Source: Bin55 sp965220235 (GTDB taxonomy: Bacteria; Pseudomonadota; Gammaproteobacteria; Pseudomonadales; Azotimanducaceae). Taken from it: 64,000 bases of DNA. This document shows, piece after piece, positions 7,408 through 16,647 of this stretch. The first letter of the stretch is position 1, and every line of letters starts with the position of its first letter. The notes under the pieces are model-generated. The model was not told the DNA's origin, did not search any database, and saw only the letters and a list, made by a program, of their open reading frames with translations. Both the position numbers and the translations under genes were made by a program. The DNA lies in NCBI GenBank assembly GCA_965220235.1, contig OZ244815.1, forward strand, positions 1,054,001-1,118,000, given 5' to 3'.

Positions 7408-8841
7408 ATGCGACGTACCAAGATCATTTGTACTGTGGGCCCGGCATCCAATAGCTGGGAGACGATCAAGGGTATGTATGAAGCGGGAATGAACGTCCTG
7501 CGCATCAATATGTCGCACTCAAATCATGAGGACGCAGAACGCGCGATTCGGTGGGTAGGAACCCTCAATCGCAATTCACCTTACACCGTACCAATATTGT
7601 TAGATACGTCTGGACCAGAGATTAGGACGGGTCAATTACAGACGCCGATGAAGCTTAGACGCGGAGACGACGCTTGGGTGTCTTCATCCGCGAATGGCGC
7701 ATCGGAAAGCGCTTCGCCGTGTATCGAAGTGAACTATCCGGACTTCAACGACCACGTCATGGTGGGAGACACGATTAGACTGGATAACGGATTGATTAAC
7801 TTGCGTGTCGAGTCTTGCGAGCAGGATGCGCTCTTGTGCAGAGTCGTGGACGGCGGCACGTTAGAGAGTCACAAACACGTGAACCTTCCTGGCGTCCATG
7901 TGAAGTTACCTTCGATCACATCTAAGGACGTCGACGATATTCGATTTGGTGTCGAAAATGCGATCAGCTACGTTGCGCAGTCGTTTGTGCGAACCGCAGA
8001 TGACATACGTGAGATGCGGAAAGTAATCGGTGAACGCCATCGTTGGGTAAAGATCATCGCGAAGATCGAAAATCAGGAAGGTGTCGATAACGTCGAGGAG
8101 ATCGCGAACGAATCTCACGGGGTAATGGTCGCTCGTGGCGACTTGGGTATTGAAACCGACATGGCGGAACTGCCGTTCCTGCAACGAACCATTGTCGAAA
8201 AGACCATCCGGGCCGGTCGCAGGTGTATCGTGGCGACTCACATGCTTGAGTCGATGGTCGAACATCCGATTCCAACACGAGCGGAAGTTCACGATGTCGC
8301 CAATGCGGTAGAGCAGGAAGTGGATGCCATTCTTCTTAGTGCGGAAACGAGCATCGGTGCGTATCCGATCCGAGCTGTTGAATACGTGCGGCGCGTAGCG
8401 GAAGCGCAGGAGCAACTTCCTGGTTTGCGATTTGCGCGTTCGCAATCGAGCGACAGTCATCGTCAGCAGCTTGCGTGGTCCGCAGTTGAGCTCGCGGAGA
8501 GGATTTCTGCAACTGGGATCATCGTGATTACACGCAGTGGCTGGACAGCAGACATCTTGACAAACTGCGCGCCTCCGACTGTACCAATCTTTGCCTTCAG
8601 CAATGAAAGTCACACTCGCAGGCGTTTAGCGCTTAACCGAGGGGTATACGCGTATCGAATCGACTTCAGTAGTAATCCCGAAAAGACGATTCAACGTTGC
8701 ATCAAGTCTTTGTTACGACGCGAGCAACTACCGGAAGATTCACCGATGGTTGTCGTCAGCGATGCGGTTGGACTCGGAGGCAAAGCGTCTATTCAAATTA
8801 GACAATTGCGGTTGCCAGTTCCGTCTCAAAACGCGCTGTAA
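7408..8841 (+). CDS. pyk: Pyruvate kinase
   Basis: A 477-residue pyruvate kinase that converts phosphoenolpyruvate and ADP to pyruvate and ATP in glycolysis. Family landmarks occur in order. The N-terminus is RRTKIICTVGPAS, followed by NVLRINMSHSNH, the B-domain and the active-site lysine region KIIAKIENQEGVDN. Further on are VARGDLGIE and the ATHMLESM / PTRAEVHDVANAV helix (ATQMLESM in most homologues), then LSAETSIGAYP. The C-terminal allosteric domain is full length (VVITRSGWTAD). The frame is open from GTG 7399, but ATG 7408 gives the canonical MRRTK start. The 3' end overlaps the convergent TauE/SafE gene by 16 bases. Confidence 0.95.
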   Translation: MRRTKIICTVGPASNSWETIKGMYEAGMNVLRINMSHSNHEDAERAIRWVGTLNRNSPYTVPILLDTSGPEIRTGQLQTPMKLRRGDDAWVSSSANGASESASPCIEVNYPDFNDHVMVGDTIRLDNGLINLRVESCEQDALLCRVVDGGTLESHKHVNLPGVHVKLPSITSKDVDDIRFGVENAISYVAQSFVRTADDIREMRKVIGERHRWVKIIAKIENQEGVDNVEEIANESHGVMVARGDLGIETDMAELPFLQRTIVEKTIRAGRRCIVATHMLESMVEHPIPTRAEVHDVANAVEQEVDAILLSAETSIGAYPIRAVEYVRRVAEAQEQLPGLRFARSQSSDSHRQQLAWSAVELAERISATGIIVITRSGWTADILTNCAPPTVPIFAFSNESHTRRRLALNRGVYAYRIDFSSNPEKTIQRCIKSLLRREQLPEDSPMVVVSDAVGLGGKASIQIRQLRLPVPSQNAL

Positions 8842-9641
8842 ATCATTCGAGCAGCGACTAAATACATCAGAATGCCAAAGGCGCGACGCAAGTTTTGTCC
8901 TTCTACACGGTGCGCGACATGTACTCCCATTGGCGCACATATAGCACAGGCGATAGCGATTGGAATCAACGCGGGCAAGTACACATAGCCAACCGCACCG
9001 GGGATTTCGACTGGAAGACCGTTCAAGACATATCCAACTGTTCCTGCGACCGAGATCGCAATGCCAAGTGTGCTCGCTGCAGCGGTAGCGGTAACGACCT
9101 TTGTATTGAAGAATAGAAGTGTGGGTACGACGACGTTGCCTCCGCCGATACCAGCGAGACCGCAGATCACACCGCCAACTGAGGCGAGCATGCCAGTTAC
9201 ACCACGACCTGGAGGTCCGTTTCGAATCTTCGGTGCCCAGTTGGTGATCATGACTGTGGCAATACTGGCGATAAACAAGCCAATGAACAACTTGGTCGCA
9301 ACTGCCGGTAGGTGCGTTGCAATCACCGTAGCGAGCAACACGCCTAGAATCAGATAAACAATCCAGTTTTTTACGATTTCCCAGTCTACTGCATTACGAC
9401 GAAACTGAGCAATTGATGACGACAGTGTCGTGAACACGATCGAAGCCATGGATGTTCCAAGCGTGACTAACACCACGGTATTTGCCGGATACTCGGACGC
9501 GTCGAACGTTCCGACCGTATCAAACAGCAATATGAGCGCGGGCACGACGATCACGCCACCGCCTAGTCCGAAAAGTCCACCCAGAAATCCCGCGATCGAG
9601 CCGATACAAAGGCAGATCAACACCAAAAGGACGGGATCCAC
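8826..9641 (-). CDS. TauE/SafE-family sulfite/organosulfur permease
   Basis: An eight-segment membrane protein with the two glycine-rich half-motifs of the family, GGLFGLGGGVIVVPALILL near the N-terminus and GLAGIGGGNVVVPTLLFF in the second half. TauE/SafE proteins export sulfite, sulfoacetate or related anions, but many are unassigned. I use GTG 9641 (DPVLLVLICLC follows directly). A TTG at 9683 would add 14 residues. It diverges from the MORN gene with a very short intergenic region and converges on pyruvate kinase, so it is probably a single-gene unit. No sulfonate-catabolism genes are adjacent. Confidence 0.85.
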   Translation of the reverse strand: MDPVLLVLICLCIGSIAGFLGGLFGLGGGVIVVPALILLFDTVGTFDASEYPANTVVLVTLGTSMASIVFTTLSSSIAQFRRNAVDWEIVKNWIVYLILGVLLATVIATHLPAVATKLFIGLFIASIATVMITNWAPKIRNGPPGRGVTGMLASVGGVICGLAGIGGGNVVVPTLLFFNTKVVTATAAASTLGIAISVAGTVGYVLNGLPVEIPGAVGYVYLPALIPIAIACAICAPMGVHVAHRVEGQNLRRAFGILMYLVAARMIYSAF

Positions 9642-9702
9642 AGCGACTCGAATAGAAATGGGAGTGCGAAGTTTAAGGAGCAACTTAAAGCAGCTTTACG
9701 TT

Positions 9703-10530
9703 ATGTTGTTTATGAGCGTAACTGGTTTAGTGCTAAGCGGAGCCGCGACCGCACAAGATTCTGTCGAAGATGCGGAACCGCGTGAGGACGTCTATGAAGG
9801 GTCGTTGGTTAACGGTGTCCGCGAAGGTTTCGGCAAGCTCACATACGCGGACGGATCCGTATATGAGGGAGAGTTCGCGAACAACCTACCTTCGGGAAAC
9901 AATGAGACGTTGCTGTTTGCAGACGGACGACGCTATCAAGGTACGTTCATTGAAGGTCTGATGCAAGGATACGGGACGTTGGAATGGCCGAATGGCGATG
10001 TCTACGTTGGTACGTTCAATGCGAACGCTATTACTGGGACCGGTACTTTCTATTGGCAAAACGGGAATGTCAGTTACAAGGGAACGATTGAGGACGGCGA
10101 ACGCCATGGTCTAGGCGTAATGATCTGGCCAGATGGTCGACGCTACGACGGTGCGTTTCGACAGAATGAACGACACGGTTTTGGGATCTATCGGAATTCC
10201 GATGGATCCAGTTTCCGTGGTTTCTTTGAGTCAAACCAGCGTCACGGCGACGGCGTGTTCGTCGACGCGGATGGCGTGAAGGAATTCCAGCAATGGAATG
10301 CGGGTGAGTTAGTAGTACGGAAACCTCTTGCTGAGGTGAGTCGGTGTCGATTGGTAATTGAAGATCACGCATGGATGTTTGAGAGCAATCAATGTATCAA
10401 TGGGTTGGCGCACGGCACAGGAACGGCGGTCAGGTTGGACGGATTGGCATACATAAATAACGGGCGTTTCGTCGCGGGTCAAATGGTTTCAGGAATCATC
10501 AGTTCACTCGCGGGTGAGTCGTCAGAATAG
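9703..10530 (+). CDS. MORN-repeat protein with signal peptide
   Basis: A 275-residue exported protein. A signal peptide (MLFMSVTGLVLSGAATAQ) leads into about seven MORN repeats, recognisable as Y-x-G-x-F/L-x(5)-G-x-G-x(4)-x-DG blocks. Examples are YEGSLVNGVREGFGKLTYAD and YDGAFRQNERHGFGIY. MORN repeats form extended beta-hairpin arrays for protein or lipid contacts; none is catalytic. A less regular ~70-residue C-terminal part has two cysteines (C in VSRCRLV and NQCING). The stop codon is directly followed by the ATG of the kinase gene, so the two are translationally coupled. Upstream in-frame codons to 9430 are antisense to the TauE gene and are not part of this protein. Confidence 0.85.
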   Translation: MLFMSVTGLVLSGAATAQDSVEDAEPREDVYEGSLVNGVREGFGKLTYADGSVYEGEFANNLPSGNNETLLFADGRRYQGTFIEGLMQGYGTLEWPNGDVYVGTFNANAITGTGTFYWQNGNVSYKGTIEDGERHGLGVMIWPDGRRYDGAFRQNERHGFGIYRNSDGSSFRGFFESNQRHGDGVFVDADGVKEFQQWNAGELVVRKPLAEVSRCRLVIEDHAWMFESNQCINGLAHGTGTAVRLDGLAYINNGRFVAGQMVSGIISSLAGESSE

Positions 10531-12702
10531 ATGGAAATTCCTGGTTACCAATTGATTCAGCGCATCGAAGCTCGTACTGATTACGAACTTCATTTAGCTA
10601 CCAACGATGAGCAGTTGGGTCATTTCGTCGTCCGGGTTCAGACATTCAATGGCGACCAAGAGGACCAGCATGCATACGTTGAGGCACTTGAGTCAATTCG
10701 AGATATACGCCATCCCAACCTGTGTGAGATCGTAGAAATTGGGCAAATTGGATCGAGCGTTTATGTTGTAACGCCGTATTACCCGGGCGGCACTCTTAGT
10801 GATATCTTGGCGTCCGGTCTGTCGATGGCAAGGCTGCTGAGGATTGCCACGTCCATGTGCGACGCTCTGAAAGTTCTCCACGCTCGCGACCAGGCGCACG
10901 GCGACATCAAACCATCGAATGTGGTTTTCGACAACATGGGATCTCCTGTGTTGATCGACTATGCCTGTTTACAACCGCAATTCCCGAAGCGTCAGTTCAC
11001 GCCGGGATACAGTGCACCGGAAATTGCTCACGGTGAGGCGCCGACTGCAACGTGTGACATATTCAGCCTCGGTGTTCTGCTGTATCGGATCTTGAATGGC
11101 GAGCTACCTTGGCTCGTAGTGGACACCGAAGAGCCAACAACACGGAGCGCTAGCGATCCGCTACCGTCGCTCGGACCACAACATGCAGCGTTTCAGGACC
11201 TGATTGAACGCATGGTGGCATACGAACCACAGGAACGTATGCAGGACATCGAGCAGGTGAAGCTAATGCTCGAATCGATTGAATCCGCTGGCGACTTAAA
11301 CACCGTCGCGGTTAAGTCAGATTTAATCTCGACCGAAGAAATCACTGCAGTGCTACCTCGATTTCCTGAAGCAAGTGATTCATCAAGCGAACGTTCGAGA
11401 GCTCGTCGCAGAGCGTCTGTCGTTCATTTGACTGTGCTGTATTCCGTGTGCTTAGTCGGTCTGTGGAGCATGGCCGTTGGACTATACGAGATACCAGCGA
11501 CAAAGCGCATGCTCGCTGACATCGGAGTTTTAGAGAATGCCGCTCTTGTGGAGGCTCGTTTGAATGCGGAAGCGCTCGTCGCAGATCCAAACCAGAACTT
11601 ACAGTCCATTGTTGCTGCATACGAGGCAGTTTTGGTCATTGAGCCTGAAGATGGAGATGCCATCGCCGCGATAAATACCGCGCGCAGCCGTTGGGAAGAT
11701 GATTTTTCAACTGCTCTAACGCAGAATGACTTGAGTGTTGCGCAGAACCGGCTAGACGATCTTCTAGAGATCTTTCCGGATGATGGTAGGTTGCAGCCGA
11801 TGTTCGATGAACTTCAGACACGGCGACATGCGCTTCGACTCCAGTCAGATACGCTCGCGTTGTTGCGAGTTACGGACCAAGCGCCGGAAGCCTCTGCCGA
11901 AATGGCATTGGGCGCATTTCGGGAAGTCATCAGACTCTATCCAGCCAGCGTAGAAGCTGCACGAGAGCTCGATAAGTTGGCGGCGCATTTTTCGGCTGAG
12001 GCAACGCGTGAGATCGACTTTGGTAATCTCCAAGCTGCGATGGATTCATTGAGCAAAGCCGGTCTCGCTAATCCAAGCTACGGAGAGCTAGCAACCGTCC
12101 GTGAGAAGATTCGACGAGCTGCGACGCTTCAGGAAGAAATAGAAACTCGTCTTGCACAGGCGAGCGATTTACAGAATGAGGGACGGCTGATTGACCCGCC
12201 GCAGCGAAATGCGGCGACGCTGTTTCATAGTGTGCTGACCACCGATCCGGACAACGAAGTTGCGTTACGTGGGTTAAGTGACGTGAGTAACTTAGTCGTT
12301 GTTGAATTCGACGAGTATTTGAGAGTGCGAGATTTCGGCGAAATTCGTCACGTCATCGAGCGTGCAAAGACGGTTGGTCTCTACCCAGGCTCGATCATCC
12401 ACATGGAGTCGTCCTTGGCACAGGAGCTCGACAAAATCTCTGAAGCGGCAGATTTTGTTGTATTGGCTGAGCGACTAATCGCGGACGGATATATCACAGA
12501 GCCAACGGATAACAACGCTCTCATTGCGCTTCGCAAAGCACGGAGTTTGGACGCGGCGAATGTGCGCGTTGGTGAGCTCTTTGCGGAATGTGTGACACGT
12601 TTGTCAGCTGTCGCATCCGATGCGAGAACGTTTGGGCTGGAAAGCGTGGCAACCACCTATTCAACGCTAGCAGCGCAAGTCGCGGTCGATGCGTCTCGTT
12701 AA
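10531..12702 (+). CDS. Membrane Ser/Thr protein kinase-like protein, degenerate catalytic site, periplasmic helical repeat domain
   Basis: A 723-residue protein with a PknB-type kinase domain (residues ~5-250), a basic linker, one membrane segment (~297-319) and a ~380-residue helical C-terminus with TPR-like character. The catalytic loop is HGDIKPSN with D125 and N130, the magnesium aspartate is D143 (DYA instead of DFG), and SAPE (162-164) and DIFSLGVLLY are intact. The glycine loop is not recognisable, and the VAIK lysine appears replaced by R35 (FVVRVQ). Activity is therefore doubtful; it may be a pseudokinase or an atypical kinase. It starts immediately after the MORN gene stop, so the two proteins likely act together at the inner membrane and periplasm. 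Confidence 0.8.
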   Translation: MEIPGYQLIQRIEARTDYELHLATNDEQLGHFVVRVQTFNGDQEDQHAYVEALESIRDIRHPNLCEIVEIGQIGSSVYVVTPYYPGGTLSDILASGLSMARLLRIATSMCDALKVLHARDQAHGDIKPSNVVFDNMGSPVLIDYACLQPQFPKRQFTPGYSAPEIAHGEAPTATCDIFSLGVLLYRILNGELPWLVVDTEEPTTRSASDPLPSLGPQHAAFQDLIERMVAYEPQERMQDIEQVKLMLESIESAGDLNTVAVKSDLISTEEITAVLPRFPEASDSSSERSRARRRASVVHLTVLYSVCLVGLWSMAVGLYEIPATKRMLADIGVLENAALVEARLNAEALVADPNQNLQSIVAAYEAVLVIEPEDGDAIAAINTARSRWEDDFSTALTQNDLSVAQNRLDDLLEIFPDDGRLQPMFDELQTRRHALRLQSDTLALLRVTDQAPEASAEMALGAFREVIRLYPASVEAARELDKLAAHFSAEATREIDFGNLQAAMDSLSKAGLANPSYGELATVREKIRRAATLQEEIETRLAQASDLQNEGRLIDPPQRNAATLFHSVLTTDPDNEVALRGLSDVSNLVVVEFDEYLRVRDFGEIRHVIERAKTVGLYPGSIIHMESSLAQELDKISEAADFVVLAERLIADGYITEPTDNNALIALRKARSLDAANVRVGELFAECVTRLSAVASDARTFGLESVATTYSTLAAQVAVDASR

Positions 12703-12753
12703 GCCTACGGCGAAACTCTAAAATCGCGAATCACTTTATCAATAGCGTGTTGC

Positions 12754-13659
12754 ATGCCAACGAACATTCCATTCGTTCGGGACATTGAATTCGAATACGG
12801 CGAGTGCGCTCAATTGAGTCCGCTGATTCGCCGAGTTGTTGCGAAGAATCCGAGCGCATTCACCTATACGGGAACGGGCACCTACATCGTTGGGCGTGGT
12901 CAAGTCGCAGTGATCGATCCAGGTCCACGCGATCAACAACATGTGGACGCCATTCTTGCGGCCACCGAAGGTGAACGAATTTCGTCCATCTTGATTACGC
13001 ACACGCATAACGATCATTCGCCAGCAACCGAGTTGCTATTGAATCATTGCGATGCACGCACCTACGGATTTGGTCCCCACGGTGCGGGTAAAAACACTGA
13101 AGACGATGTCGTCGTCGAAGAGGGTGGCGATATGGCGTTCTCCCCCGATGAGTTTGTGCAGCACGGAGATCGTGTTAGCGACGGCGAATGGGAAGTTGAG
13201 TGTGTTTACACTCCGGGGCATACCTCGAACCATATCTGTTATCGATTACGGAACGAAGGCGTCTTGTTTACCGGTGATCATGTGATGGGCTGGTCTACAA
13301 GCGTGATTTCGCCGCCTGACGGTGATATGGCAGATTACATGAAAAGCCTAGCGTTATTGCTTGAAAGTCCAGATGAAAAATACTGGCCCACTCATGGTCC
13401 TGCGATTACTCAGCCGCGAGCCCATGTAGAAGCATTCGTCGCGCATCGACTTGAACGCGAAGATCAGATCATAGAGCAACTTAAGCAGCATCGGCATCAA
13501 ATCGCTGACATGGTACCGATCATGTATAAGGACGTAGACCAACGCCTATACCCAGCAGCAGCACGTAGCGTATATGCGGCTGCCTTATACATGCTAAATA
13601 AGGAGCTTATTCGTTGTGAGGGTAAACCTTCGTTAGATGCGCCGTTCTATCTAAATTAG
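12754..13659 (+). CDS. MBL-fold metallo-hydrolase, LACTB2-like
   Basis: A 301-residue metallo-beta-lactamase-fold protein. The zinc motif is THTHNDHSPA (HxHxDH) and is followed by the later histidine in YTPGHTSNH and the aspartate in LFTGDHVMGWSTSVI. A C-terminal ~90-residue helical region (EREDQIIEQLKQHR onward) resembles the winged-helix tail of LACTB2-type proteins. Eukaryotic LACTB2 is an endoribonuclease. Bacterial members are mostly unassigned and may act on RNA, thioesters or lactones. It follows the kinase gene by 51 bases on the same strand and converges on the histidine kinase gene. Confidence 0.85.
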   Translation: MPTNIPFVRDIEFEYGECAQLSPLIRRVVAKNPSAFTYTGTGTYIVGRGQVAVIDPGPRDQQHVDAILAATEGERISSILITHTHNDHSPATELLLNHCDARTYGFGPHGAGKNTEDDVVVEEGGDMAFSPDEFVQHGDRVSDGEWEVECVYTPGHTSNHICYRLRNEGVLFTGDHVMGWSTSVISPPDGDMADYMKSLALLLESPDEKYWPTHGPAITQPRAHVEAFVAHRLEREDQIIEQLKQHRHQIADMVPIMYKDVDQRLYPAAARSVYAAALYMLNKELIRCEGKPSLDAPFYLN

Positions 13660-13670
13660 AAGGGCTTAAG

Positions 13671-15809
13671 TTAGGCCGCGCTGGCCAATACGGCACTGTA
13701 TCGCGGCAACTGTACGGTAATTAGAACGCCAGATTGGTCACGTAGATTAAATGCTCTGACCGTACCACCGTGATATTCGGCAATCACTCGTACGATATAT
13801 AGACCAAGTCCGAAATGCGATGTCGACTTACTACTTCTTCGGCTTACCAGCCGTTCGAACATGAGATGCGCAGTCTCGCCAAGCGTTGGACCTCGGTTTC
13901 CAACTGTTATTCGGACTAGATTTTCGAATAGCTCCAACTGTATTTTGATCTGACTATTTGGGCGATGAAAGTCAATCGCGTTATCCACGATCTTATCCAT
14001 CATTTGTTCAATATGGATATCGGAACCAGAGATCATCGCGGCTTCCCTAACGCCGCTGAAAACAAATAACGGTGATTCCCGACCGCGGTTTAGGTTTTCA
14101 ACGTAGCTCTTTAGCAGTTCCTGAATGTCGAACGGTTCACGGTCTTCGCTACGAAGAGCATCTTCGAGATTGGACGCATCTGCGAGGTTCTGAACGATCG
14201 CCCCGATGCGTTGTACACCACGTTGAGCACTGTTGATGCACTCTTCACGCTCGGCTCTAGTTTCTGCTTGTTCTAGATTCTCAAGCGACGTGCTGAGCGT
14301 ATTGAGCGGATTGTTGACTTCATGACGTAAGGTACGCGGCATGCGTTCGACGAATGCACTATGTTCCTTTAGGCGAGTCAACATGCTGTCGATAGCACGA
14401 GCCAGATCACCGATCTCGTCCCCTGCATGTACCTCAGCTTCAAGTGACGTCCGTGTAAGTCGCCCGTATTCGTCGATTGCATCTGCGGCTTCGCGGCGTA
14501 ATCGCCGTATTCGATATGCCAGACGGGCAGAGAATCCCACGGTAACGACCAAGATGAACAATAGCGTCACGCCCGATACAAATACGATCTGACGCAACGC
14601 CGACTGTTGAAACGATAGGATTTGATTGATGTCGGATTCAATCGTGACGGCACCGAGTGTTTCGTTTTGGGATCGGATCGGGTATGCTGCCATTACCGTC
14701 GGCGTACCTGCGTCAGAGAGATGACGAATTGCCGTAGGATTACCTGCGAGTGCGTCGTCGACGGCTCGATTGAAACGTTCTTGCGAATCCTGAACTGAGA
14801 GTTCAGTCCAAGTTTCACCGAGTGTTAAAAGATGTACTAAAGGGCGAACAAACTCAAAACCGCTCACAAGTCCGGTAGCGTCTGTACCTTCAGTGTTTGC
14901 AATTGAAGAATCTGGATCACTCTCACCGCGAATGCGTTTTTGCTGGTCGTATACGACGATTTTCGTGTCGACATATTCGAGTCCCGCGACAAGATCCATC
15001 GCTTCGATAGATCGCAACACGACAAGATTGAGTTTCATTTCTGGCGAAGACGCGACAGTTGTTGTTATCGCGCGTTGATCTCGAGAGTCCGCATCGTCAA
15101 CGTCCACAAAGGAAATGCTGAAGTCACGCCCATGTGCCATATTTGCGATAGGCATGCGAAATTCAAGCTGGTAACCATCGTTGCTTCGGGTTAGGAACCC
15201 AATAACGTCATTGATTGGCGTCCATTCCAGCGGGGTTCTCCAGTCACTGGCCATTCGATATCCAGTTCCAAACCCAGGGGTAGAGAATGTCAAAGCAATT
15301 CGTGCACGCTGTCCCGTTGTATCCGTAAATTCGATTCGAACATGATCCGCGGTATTCAGGCTTAGATCGGCGAGATTACGATACACAGCGATATCGTCCT
15401 TGATGTCGATGAATCCGTAGAGTTCGTTCACTTGTTCGCCAAGTGTCAGTTCGAAGGAGGCGTCTGTTTCACCTCGATAACTGAATCTACGGCTTCCTCT
15501 TAACGCGGATTCATCCCAGTCAGCAACCGAACCGTCAATTCGAATGGATTCGTACAGGGGAACCGCGTAGAGCGACTCGTATTCATCCAATTGCACAGGT
15601 AGTTCATTGAAGAGATCGTCGCGCTCATTGAATACGGCGGCAACCCCACGTGCTATGAGTAATTGCGCATTTTGTTGTCCTTGGAGCAGGAGGCGCTCCA
15701 TCTCCACCAGCTGAACATACGATAGCCAAGGAACCGCTAACAACACGAGCCCTATTAGAAGGAGTTTGCTGGCTAGTCGGGGACCGCGAATCCGCCTGTT
15801 GAGTGCCAT
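13671..15809 (-). CDS. pdsS: Sensor histidine kinase of the proteobacterial dedicated sortase system type
   Basis: A 712-residue sensor kinase with TM1 at about residues 12-30 and a large periplasmic region that includes a DOMON/CBM9-like beta domain (IRIDGSVADWDE onward). TM2 (~404-424), a HAMP-like linker and HisKA with phospho-accepting His496 (LRHEVNNPLN) follow. The HATPase has N-box-like DNAIDFH and a G-box GLGLYIVRVIAEYHGG. This architecture and the wording of the N-terminus match the sensor paired with PdsR in marine proteobacteria that carry a dedicated sortase and an LPXTG-type target. It starts 15 bases downstream of the response regulator. No sortase or target gene is in this window. 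The periplasmic domain may sense a carbohydrate or surface ligand. Confidence 0.8.
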   Translation of the reverse strand: MALNRRIRGPRLASKLLLIGLVLLAVPWLSYVQLVEMERLLLQGQQNAQLLIARGVAAVFNERDDLFNELPVQLDEYESLYAVPLYESIRIDGSVADWDESALRGSRRFSYRGETDASFELTLGEQVNELYGFIDIKDDIAVYRNLADLSLNTADHVRIEFTDTTGQRARIALTFSTPGFGTGYRMASDWRTPLEWTPINDVIGFLTRSNDGYQLEFRMPIANMAHGRDFSISFVDVDDADSRDQRAITTTVASSPEMKLNLVVLRSIEAMDLVAGLEYVDTKIVVYDQQKRIRGESDPDSSIANTEGTDATGLVSGFEFVRPLVHLLTLGETWTELSVQDSQERFNRAVDDALAGNPTAIRHLSDAGTPTVMAAYPIRSQNETLGAVTIESDINQILSFQQSALRQIVFVSGVTLLFILVVTVGFSARLAYRIRRLRREAADAIDEYGRLTRTSLEAEVHAGDEIGDLARAIDSMLTRLKEHSAFVERMPRTLRHEVNNPLNTLSTSLENLEQAETRAEREECINSAQRGVQRIGAIVQNLADASNLEDALRSEDREPFDIQELLKSYVENLNRGRESPLFVFSGVREAAMISGSDIHIEQMMDKIVDNAIDFHRPNSQIKIQLELFENLVRITVGNRGPTLGETAHLMFERLVSRRSSKSTSHFGLGLYIVRVIAEYHGGTVRAFNLRDQSGVLITVQLPRYSAVLASAA

Positions 15810-15824
15810 GTTTTGTTTAGGAGG

Positions 15825-16523
15825 TTAACCGCTTGACCAACGATACCCTAGTCCATATTCACTCTTAATCGCAGCGAATTGAGGATCGACGCTTTCAAAT
15901 TTCTTTCGGATATTGCGCATATGGGTGTTGATCGTGTTCGTCGTTACGACGTTGTGCATGGTTGCTTCTTTGAGATTTTCGTAACTCACAGCTGATCCGG
16001 GCGTTGCGACCAGCCTAGCGAGCATTCGAAACTCGGTACCAGAGAGGTTGATCTGCTCATCGTCCCATGAAACAAGCAAACTCTCATTGTCGATCGTCAG
16101 TTTGCCGATCGTCTTTGATTGCGAAAGGTCGGGTTCCGGTTCAAGGCGCGCTTCATGGATTCGTATCAGTGATGAGATTCGTGCGACGAGGTAGTCCAAT
16201 GAAATAGGTTTCGGCAAATAGTCCCAGGCACCGAGGCGGAGACCGTTGATCTTGTCGTTTTCGTTAATCCGTTCGGTGAGAAAAATAATCGGTAACTTAG
16301 GGAAACGGGTTAACAGATCGGCGCACAGATCAAATCCCCCATCCTCGTCGTCGCCGAGAATGATGTCTAGAACCGCGAGATCCGGTTTCTTGGTCTCGAG
16401 TCCTTCTAGCGCGGATCGACGGTCGGTGAATTCGATCACGTCGTATCCTTTCTTTTCGATCGCGTTTCGATAGTTCTTGCGTTGGTCGATCTCGTCTTCG
16501 ACGATCGCGATTGTGTGTGGCAT
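15825..16523 (-). CDS. pdsR: Response regulator of the proteobacterial dedicated sortase system type
   Basis: A 232-residue OmpR-class regulator. The receiver has the acidic pair in IAIVEDE, phospho-acceptor D53 (LAVLDII), T83 and K105 (YLPKPIS). The run GDDEDGGFDLC just after D53 is the signature I associate with the PdsR subfamily. A winged-helix domain follows (NLSGTEFRMLARLVATPGSA, then NTINTHMRNIRKKF), so it should bind DNA and regulate transcription when phosphorylated by the adjacent kinase. It is first in the two-gene operon. Targets cannot be inferred from the window. Confidence 0.85.
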   Translation of the reverse strand: MPHTIAIVEDEIDQRKNYRNAIEKKGYDVIEFTDRRSALEGLETKKPDLAVLDIILGDDEDGGFDLCADLLTRFPKLPIIFLTERINENDKINGLRLGAWDYLPKPISLDYLVARISSLIRIHEARLEPEPDLSQSKTIGKLTIDNESLLVSWDDEQINLSGTEFRMLARLVATPGSAVSYENLKEATMHNVVTTNTINTHMRNIRKKFESVDPQFAAIKSEYGLGYRWSSG

Positions 16524-16647
16524 ATTGGTTAGATACTGTTCGCTTCGGCGGGTTAGACCTGTGCAAGCGTATCAAAATTCCATGCGCGATTTAGCGACAA
16601 AGTGTGGCGGAGCGTGAGAGCACGAGCAAAACAGATGATGAAGTACC

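Noticed and set aside
9430..9702. Upstream extension of the MORN protein frame
   Set aside because: It runs antisense to the TauE/SafE gene and would place the signal peptide internally.
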